Shown here: positions 55,827-64,000 of the stretch, in pieces
How the letters are laid out: every line of letters starts with the position of its first letter
Numbering within the stretch: position 1 is the first letter of the stretch
Assembly: GCF_910596095.1 (NCBI RefSeq)
Contig: NC_056534.1
Coordinates: 16,071,490-16,135,489, forward strand
DNA: 64,000 nt
Source of the DNA: Thunnus maccoyii
Lineage: Eukaryota; Chordata; Actinopteri; Scombriformes; Scombridae
Direction: 5' to 3'
The notes under the pieces: model-generated
Database searches by the model: none
What the model saw: the letters and a program-made list of their open reading frames with translations, nothing else
What the model was told of the DNA's origin: nothing
Made by a program: the position numbers and the translations under genes

Positions 55827-55915
55827 TATAAAAAGAGTATAAAAAGAGAAATCATTAGTGATAGGTTCAAAAGAGCTTAGCTCAGCAAAGGAACATCTTG
55901 ATCTCATTAACTAAG
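55827..55915 (+). promoter_or_regulatory. ALOX copy B core promoter and 5'UTR exon
   Basis: Tandem TATAAAAAG boxes stand at 55827 and 55838. The non-coding exon ends CTAAG before GTAAGA (55916). The acceptor CCACCAG ends at 55999. Near-identity with copy A suggests both copies started with the same expression pattern. Confidence 0.7.
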
Positions 55916-56024
55916 GTAAGAGAGATGCTTTTTGGAGTGATTTCGATTAGAAACGACTGGACTATAATATATCATAGACACATTTCTCCTCCCCACCAGG
56001 ATTCTTCTGCTTTCCAGAGTGAAA

Positions 56025-59000
56025 ATGGTGCGATATGAAGTGACCGTCTTCACTGCCGACCTGATCGCTGCCACCACTTTTAACAACATCTTTATTAAGC
56101 TGGTGGGCACAGATGGGGAGAGCGACCGCACATGGCTGGTGGGCTTTAAGGGGGCTGCGTCCTTCTTCAAGGGAGCAGTAAGTCTGGACTGTCTCCCTCT
56201 ATGTTTACATTTAGGCTACAGCACGCGGCCTTAACTTTGCCTATATGAGATTATAGATATAGCCTATTTGAGAAGTGTAGTGTTAAAGTAGTCCTGCATT
56301 AAATGCCAGTTTAGAGAAGCTGATATAAATCAACTCAGCTACAACTCTATAACCTGTTTTCTGCAAGGAGTTTTGTTTTGTCCCATATGTTTGAATGTTG
56401 GTCACATTTTACGCTTTTTTGTCATTTAACACCGCATTAAATGGCCATTATCAGTTAAACATGTATGTTTTATGGTGTAACAAAATTGTGGTTAAGGTCT
56501 GGTTAGGTTTAGGCATGAAAACCACTTGGTTAGGTGTTAGGCAGAGATCATGGTTTGGGTTAAAATACCCGGTTTTGTTGCTAGAAAAACGACCGCAAAT
56601 GTCCCGACGTCTCGCTATAAAAACGGTTTTGTTGGTTGAAATAAGAAGCGGTCGGTGGTCCCGAGGTGGTCTCGAACCGTCCTCCCTGCTGTTTGATGCT
56701 TTCCAACTTTCTCAAACTTCTAGCCAACCACTAAACCCCTCCTTATCCTAGTAAGAGAGCCAGTTCATATAGATGTCATCTGAACTACGTCACTTCCCCG
56801 GTGCTACGTATTAAACGTATTGAAACGTAGAGATTTAACATATCCGTGGTTTGCAGAAACGTACGATGCCAACATTTTCTTCTGGCGACTGGGCTGTTTG
56901 TCTGTCATTATACATTGAGTAATTGTATGCTAATTATTGAGATGTTACAGTTCAATTATGTGTTATTAAATATGCTTCACCTGTTGTATTTTTTTTCTTT
57001 TCAAACCATTTCTGTTATTACTCCAGGTATCTTCTTTTTCTGTGTCCTGCCCTAACTCCATTGGAAAGCTAGTGCTGATAGAAGTAGACAAACAGCGTCT
57101 CCCACTATTCCCAGAAGATAGTTGGTTCGCTGCCAAGGTGGAGGTGAAATCCCCGGAGGGAGACAACTACAAGTTTCCCATCTACCGCTGGATCATTGAC
57201 AGCGAAATTCACCGGTTCAGAGAGGCAACAGGTTTGTGGAAACTTGCTTGTCTGACATACTGTACACCTTCACTGACCACAGAAGAGATGAAAGAAAGGA
57301 AGACAGGCTCTGCAAGCTAGACTATAAGAAGGCTGGAGCAAATTCATGCCAATATACTGTATATGTAAACAATTTTAAACCTTGTACTTTTTTTTTTATT
57401 TAAAGCTCTGAGAGTCTTTGAAGACAACCATCATCTTGGCAGGTACAGTCGGCAGCAGGAGCTGAAGCAGCGAGAGGAAGACTATCGGTGAGAGCTCAAA
57501 TTGCATGTATTGTAGCATAATGCAAGCCCCAAACAAAAATGCATCCAAACCTCATACACCTTTGGTTTTGGTATATTCATGACATATAATGACAAATTAA
57601 CCATCATACAAATACTTGAGTTTTATTATGCTTGCATTCTCTAAATTTAAACTCTAGATGCACTGGATCCTAGACTGTCCAAATCTCTTCAACACTCTGC
57701 TCTTCTCTGTTTTTCCCCAGCTGGGATGCATATGCAGAGGGAATACCCCACAACATAAAGGCAGAAGACCCTCTTTCTCTGCCTTGTGAGGTCCGCTTCT
57801 CCTTCACCAAGACTGTAGAGTTTTTTTACACTGCATCGACAGGGTGAGGTCCACAAATTCTGAAAGATACATATATATATTTTTTTTTGTTTAACCTACC
57901 TGCCTACCACTCAAAGTGATTTAAAGAAATAGTTTGGCATTTTGAGAAATACACTTATGCGCTGAATTGCAGAAAATTAGATGAGAACATACAGTGGATG
58001 CCATTCTCATATCTGTCTGTTAAATAGGAAGCTAAAGCCATTTGTCTTGTGACAGACAGCGTTTGTTTTTATTTTCTAGGCTGGTTGAGCTGAACTTAAA
58101 GGGACTGGATGATTGCAAGGAGAACTGGACTGACATTGATGCTATTAACCGAGTGTTCTGCTGCAGAAAGACTGACTTATCAGGTACTGCACTATCATGG
58201 TATAACAGAACACTTAATAGTGTATGTATAATAACACACAGTACATTCAACTGTATTCATTGAGACATTCAACTGTATTCCCTTAAGCTACCTAAAATAT
58301 ATTGTGCTACATAAAATATTATGATTGTTTCTATTCTGGAGTCCATTTATGTTGTGCCAGGTGTTAAATTTTTTTATAAAATGTGACAAAGAAGGTATGT
58401 ATGTATCAAAATTTTTGGATTTTGCAATTTAAACTATGAACAACAAACTATAAACAGCATCCAATAACCAGTATGAAGTTAATCTCTGCTCTCTTTCCAG
58501 AGTATGTCCAGCAACATTGGAAGGATGATGCTTTTTTTGGCTACCAGTTTCTAAATGGCGTCAACCCCATCTTGATCCAACGTTGTACAGCTCTGCCTAA
58601 CAACTTCCCTGTCGATCATATCCGTATCAATAATCACCTCCGTGGTCCACATGGCTTGCAAGATGAAATGAAGGTGATTTTTTTTCTCATTCTCCTGGAA
58701 TAAGTAAACTGTCTCTACTTGATCTTAATATCAGAAACATGATATGTTAAACTTGGAACTTTGACTTGATTACCAGAGCATAGAATATCTCATCTGATTG
58801 ACAGTACCAGTCAAGTGAATGGGAAGGTGTGTCTAAACTTTGGACACAAACATATTCACTTTGTATGTATATCCACATTTGAGTCATTTGTCATCCTCAC
58901 TAAAATTTAAAACAGAAAGGCAACATATTCCTGTGTGACTACAAGCGTTTGGACGGAGTGAAACCAAACACCATCAATGGCAAGAAGCAGTACTTGATGG

Positions 59001-62000
59001 CTCCCCTCGTCCTGCTCTACAGAACACCTGAAGATAGTCTGGTTCCGATAGCTATTCAGGTAAGATTAGCACAAAAATATAGCTAATCTTTTAGCTGTAA
59101 ATAAGAATATTGATTAAGGTGGCCCTCATTCAAATGTAAGGTGTAGGTTCCATCTGCTGCGACAAGAAACATCCACCTTGGAAAAAGTGTCTTTGAGACT
59201 GATATTGGGTCCTTCGCAAGTAGAAGCTGACATGGCTGAATGAAGTAGATGGCAGCTATGACATGAGTTGGTCATTTTCTCTAAACTCAAGGAATTCCTT
59301 CTGATGGGAAAGGCTGACAGACTAGCAGTTGAGTCTGATGCAAACACAAGTGTAGTCCATTTTCTTTACATAGACACAAATTACAAATTTGCCTCAAAGG
59401 CCTTTACAATCTGTACAACATCCTCAACATCCTTTGACCTTCAATTTGGATTAAGGAAAACAGAAAGAAATCTTAGAAAGACAATTCCTAAAAAAATACT
59501 ACTGTACTGGTTGTGGATTGCATAATGACTTTATTCATTGAATGAATCACCTTTCTTCTTCTGTAGCTGAAACAGACTCCAGCAGATGACAATCCCATCT
59601 TTTATCCTTCTGACTCTGAGTATGACTGGTTGACGGCAAAGATTTTTGTGAGAAGCGCAGATTTCAATGATCATCAACTCAACACTCACCTGCTGCGCAC
59701 TCACCTGCTGGCTGAAGTTTTTGCAGTGTCACTCCTGCGCAACGTGCCCATGGTGCATCCTCTGTACAAGGTAACAGAATGGGAGAATACTGAACTCACT
59801 GTATTTCTTTTATATTTTTCCAACTTGCTGATTTTGGTATCCTGTATGAACCATAATATTTTAGTGTATATTGGCATTGCAAGATTTCTGACTTTGTTGT
59901 AAGGCAATACTGTTGCTAACATAGTTCCATCTTTCCCTCAGCTCCTCATCCCTCACACTCGCTACACTCTGCAGATCAACTTCTTGGCTCGACTTCTCCT
60001 TATATCTGAGAACGGAGTTTTCACAAAGGTAAGCGAAGACCAACATGCAAAGTAAACCATTACCTAAACAATGTTTTATTCAATATCATGTACAGTATTT
60101 GTCTCTAACTATATTACTTACATTTTCAACTGTTCCTCAGTTTGCATCTTCTGGTGGAGAGGGAATGATCACAATCCTGAAGAAGTCACTGTCCTCAGTG
60201 ACCTACAGCTCCCTCTGTATACCAGACGACATTGCTGAGCGTGGGATGGAGGCTGTGCCCAACTTCTACTACAGGGATGATGGACTCAGGCTGTGGGATA
60301 TCATCCATAGGTAGAGCATTGTGTTTATTATTTATATGATACAGGTATAAAATAATTGTTGATTTAGTGGCGTGTAGTTATCATGCTATATAAATACTTA
60401 CACCTTGTGAGACTGCATTTAGAGACCATGAAGTACTCTAAAGTGAAGAAAAAAACATGTTTTGCACAGTGTGTCAGAGATGAGGGTTAGGATTAAGGAT
60501 GACATGAGAGATTTCAGTTCAGGATTTGCTTTCCTTTTCCACTTCCACTTAACCATACAGTACCAGTCAAAAGTTTGAACACACTTTCTCATTCAAGGGA
60601 ATGGGAAGGTGTGCCCAAACTTTCGACTAGTACTGTTACTACAGCAATGTCATACAGAAACTAAGCAAACAAATGGATCACATGCTTTCTTTGACTGGAG
60701 CAATGGTGATGAGGACAGGATCAGATCAGCTGGCCAGCACAAAGGCTACACATCTGAGTTAATGAGATTGCTCCAGCAGGGAACACCAATCCTCGCAGGA
60801 AAGCAACCAGAAAATACAAATGTAGGATTAGAGGGAAATTTTGTTCCACTGAGTTCATCCCATTGGATGGGCCATCCTAGCCTGATATTCAGACTGAATA
60901 GCTGTTTTGTTACCAGTCTTTTATTTATATCCACTCTGTGGAGCTAAGCTTTGTTTTGCCACTATTAAACACTAGTGGCTGTATCTAACTGCTCTGACAT
61001 TATTTATGTTTTACATTGAGGCTGTATCAGCCAATATATGGTAACCTTAGGTTGAGAAATTTACAGAGAATGGCAGTCAACACAGAGGATACAATACATG
61101 TTGTCTATGCAAAGATATTTTGATGTTTAGATGAGTAAACATGTATAACAAGTTGTCCCAATAAAGGAAAATAAGAGAGTTTATTTTGGTTCTTTTATGT
61201 AACTCAGTTTTCTTGTAAAGGATTTTTATCATCAATCTTCCTGAAAAGCTGAGACATGTGCAGATTTTTTGGCCATAATTTATTAGTCATATTGAAGTAC
61301 CTCATTCTCATCTCCAAAAATGTCTCAGTTTCTGTGGGTTTATTTCCTCTTCTTCTTCTTTTAGTTCTTGGAATGTCTCTACTCCTTTCTCTGCTCTTTA
61401 TCAATGGCTTCTTTGCAGCAATTCTTTTGGTTAGTCCAGCTTAATGCAGTATCCTCTGTGTGTGTTGAAATGTGTAAAATGTTTGTCATCAGTTCTTGTT
61501 GTAAAGATGTGTTGATTCAACTTTATAATAATTTTTGAGTTGTGGTGCAGTTGAATTGTATTGTATTGAACTGAGAGGTGTTTCTAAAATTTACAGTAGT
61601 CTGCCCTGGTTGATATAAATAGGAAATGCTTTTCAGTATAACAAAACAAATCAAAAACTGATCATGTGTTGCCTTAGTTTTAACATTTCTCGACCCATTA
61701 AAAGAAGTACTGTAGTGTTTTTTCTGTATTTGATTTACTGTTGATTTTCCCTTGAAATATGAAGTGGCTTTGGTGTTAGATTAACAAAGTGTTAAGAGAG
61801 AGAGATGACAGTACAGTAGCACTGTAGCCCTGATAGATGGTATCTGTTGAAGATCATAAATTTGCATTATAATCTGTACGGGACAGTATTAGACAGAGAG
61901 GGTTTGGGATATCCCTCCATTATTTTAGAGCTTTTAGAGCTTTCAGTTAAAGTTGTATGGTCCACTGCGTCAAATATTGCACTGAGGTCCTATAAAGAAT

Positions 62001-63262
62001 TCTCTGATATCTGCTGCAAAAGGGATGACCATTAAATGATCCTACAAAAAAGACTGTTTTTCTACTACAGTGTGTATGAAACATCTATAATTGAGAATAT
62101 ATAATACAAAACACATTTCTCATAGGTTTGTGCAGGGAATTCTCAGCTACTACTACAAGAAAGATCATGAGGTCCAGCAAGACTCTGAACTGCAGACGTG
62201 GATTCGGGACATTTTTGAACATGGATTCCTTTCCCAAGCAGGCACAGGTAGGCTTTAAAGAAAAGCTTCATCTTCATGATATATGTTGCTTCATATTCAC
62301 ATGTATATACCATTATATTATCATAATACACACATAAATCAAACTTTACTTGAATCATCTAACACAGTTTTTTCTTTCTAATTCTCAGGAGTCCCTCAAC
62401 GTTTCTCCACTGTGGATGAGTTGGTCAGGTTTGTCACCATGGTGATTTTCACCTGCTCAGGCCAGCACTCAGCTGTCAACTCTGGACAGGTGAATCATTG
62501 TAATTCACTGGCATGATCAATTACAAAATTTAGATTATAGTGCAATGTGTTGGTCAGGTTTTGTAGTTTTCTCTGAACTGGAGTGAGATGCATGAATTCT
62601 GGCCAGAGAAACATGACATTGGACTTTGAGCCTTAAACATAAAAAACATTCTGTTTTTAAATGTACATTTTGCCATCTGAAAATGTCATCGCTAAAGAGC
62701 TTCAATAATACTAAAAATTGTAATGCTACACTGTAAATGATCCATATCCATACTTTATTCATTGCAGTTTGACTACGGTGGCTGGATGCCCAACACTCCC
62801 ATCACCCTGCAACGTCCTCCACCAACCACAAAAGGGACAACAAGTGAGGCCACGATGCTGCAGACATTACCCAAGGTCGATGCAACAGTTCAGGGAATGG
62901 CAACAATGTGGCTGCTCAGCAAGCGGTCCTCTGACTTTGTAAGTGCCCAAATTACATAAATCACATTTTATGTTCAACTTGAGTAAAATAGGTTAATATG
63001 TCATTGAGCCAATAGTGTATGTTTTATTAACATTAAAATATTACTGAAAAATATGTTTTAAACATATCATTGATCTCATCAGGTCCATCTTGGTCACTTC
63101 CCAGAGGAACATTTCAGAGAGGAGATTCCCCGCAGGCTGATAAAGGATTTTCAAAAAGAGCTTGAAGTTCTAAGTACAGACATCAAAACCAGAAACAAGA
63201 ATCTTGATGTCCCATACACATACATGGATCCAAAGGAGGTAGAGAATAGTGTGGCCATTTAA
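56025..63262 (+). CDS. arachidonate lipoxygenase (ALOX5/12-type), copy B, 14 exons
   Basis: Non-haem iron dioxygenase of polyunsaturated fatty acids, paralogue of copy A. Exons: 56025-56177, 57027-57231, 57406-57487, 57721-57843, 58080-58183, 58501-58673, 58916-59059, 59567-59770, 59942-60028, 60141-60310, 62126-62247, 62389-62489, 62768-62938, 63083-63262. Every exon has the same length and phase as in copy A, giving 672 aa with no stops. Iron ligands His369, His374, His549, Asn553 and C-terminal Ile672 are all present, with Ala412 at the stereocontrol site. Where A and B differ and relic C can be compared ([15 protein letters not shown], HLGxYSR), B agrees with C, so B looks closer to the ancestral protein. 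It keeps Asp363 before [11 protein letters not shown]. Substrate position specificity is unknown. Confidence 0.96.
58804..58850. repeat. decayed palindromic Tc1-end element (ALOX copy B intron 6)
   Basis: Counterpart of 28766. Confidence 0.55.
60559..60638. repeat. palindromic Tc1-end element (ALOX copy B intron 10)
   Basis: Counterpart of 30521, with the same ACAGTACCAGTCAAAAGTTT start. Confidence 0.75.
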
Positions 63263-64000
63263 TATCAGGCAGTTTGACCTCCTCAGCTGTTGATGAAATT
63301 CAGTTTCACATTAACAAACGGTGAGGGAGGGAAGAACATCATGCTCTGTTTTGTGCTGGTGTTAAAATGGGAAGAAACTACCCTATGTGATAATCATATG
63401 CAGATTTGTGATTTTTTACAGCCTAAATGATTTAAGTGTGGTGAAAAATTACCATTTTAAATCATAATCCACATGTTAAATCCTCTTAGTTTTCCACTGA
63501 ATATACATTGCAGCTTATTATAAGTTGTATAAATGTAAAAGACAAGATGTAAAGCTGCCAGATTGATGCGTTTCTTACAAAGACATGTATCTCATGCAAA
63601 GTGTGAAAAAAGTTGATTTTATTCTTTCTCGTCTCAACACAAGAATGAATGAATCAGTTCTTCTTCTCTGAGTATGTGTAGTTGTAGTTTTGCACTGCTG
63701 TGACCAATACAGCTTGATCTGTACGTGAGTCTGTCTGTTCTGCGCCTGCTGTTGTAGAGAACTGTTTTAAACCTGAACGTTTGTGTGTTTATCAATAAAA
63801 ATGATTTCACAACCAATATTTACATTGTTTTACAGTTTTCATTTATTGTTTTCAGTACCTTGTTTACACGTCACTGATGAAGACACTTTCAGTTAAGCCT
63901 TTACAATGAACTTTATGTAGAATAGGAACAAAAAATGAATGAAAAGAATGATGATTGTCAGGGAAGCCTTCTCTTTTACTGGATACCAATTGTATGTATT
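63263..64000 (+). other. ALOX copy B 3'UTR and flank
   Basis: It matches 33230-33880. The poly(A) signal AATAAA is at 63794-63799. About 60-90 bp near 63440-63540 is absent from copy A. The duplication does not end before the window edge. Confidence 0.65.

Larger units (their letters stand above)
39781..64000 (+). repeat. segmental tandem duplication, unit B (runs off the window)
   Basis: Collinear with 3022-33880. The left junction at 39781 falls inside the transposon present whole at 2805-3538 in unit A. B-only stretches include 40434-40626, 42023-42850, 43387-43650, 45411-45879, 46160-46810 and 47775-48410. B lacks the 11060-24219 block of A. Confidence 0.9.

Noticed and set aside
3022..64000. 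The two units as an assembly artefact (two haplotypes placed in tandem)
   Set aside because: The ALOX proteins differ by about 8%, several unit-specific insertions exist, and a distinct 6-kb spacer with older relics separates them. Not fully excluded without long reads.

Overview
The window is genomic DNA of a ray-finned (teleost) fish. Genes are split by many introns with GT-AG borders. The DNA is AT-rich and loaded with fish-type repeats: Tc1/mariner elements including a Sleeping-Beauty-like one, hAT and Harbinger relics, L2-like and I/Nimbus-like LINEs, and BEL/Pao. I cannot name the species. Nothing bacterial, viral-genome-like or CRISPR-like is present, and I found no tRNA or rRNA genes.

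Layout. All real genes lie on the + strand. Positions 1-25 kb hold the 3' end of TBCK (TBC1-domain-containing kinase): three exons (13152-13315, 17559-17718, 24922-25032) encode the C-terminal rhodanese-like domain and the stop. The intron between the first two carries U12-type (minor spliceosome) splice signals. Next comes an intact 14-exon lipoxygenase gene, ALOX copy A (26074-33229, 672 aa). From 33.9 to 39.8 kb lies a graveyard of older lipoxygenase pieces (3'UTR, exons 2, 3, part of 6, and 7), cut by a Tc1 element. From 39781 to the window end the DNA repeats the 3022-33880 stretch. This second unit has an orphan TBCK terminal exon (54873-54983) without its upstream exons, followed by a second intact lipoxygenase gene, ALOX copy B (56025-63262, 672 aa).

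How it fits together. A segmental tandem duplication copied the TBCK 3' end plus one ALOX gene. The copies then diverged by insertions (hAT at 45411, LINE at 42023), by loss or replacement of the two rhodanese exons in unit B (3.2 kb in place of 13.2 kb), and by repeat changes. Both ALOX genes keep the catalytic iron ligands and a tandem TATA promoter with a 5'UTR intron. Their protein differences cluster in exons 1, 2, 4 and 5, although the flanking introns are nearly identical. The DNA after the TBCK stop is collinear with the ALOX 3'UTR, which suggests that repeated exchange between tandem ALOX copies reached the end of TBCK.
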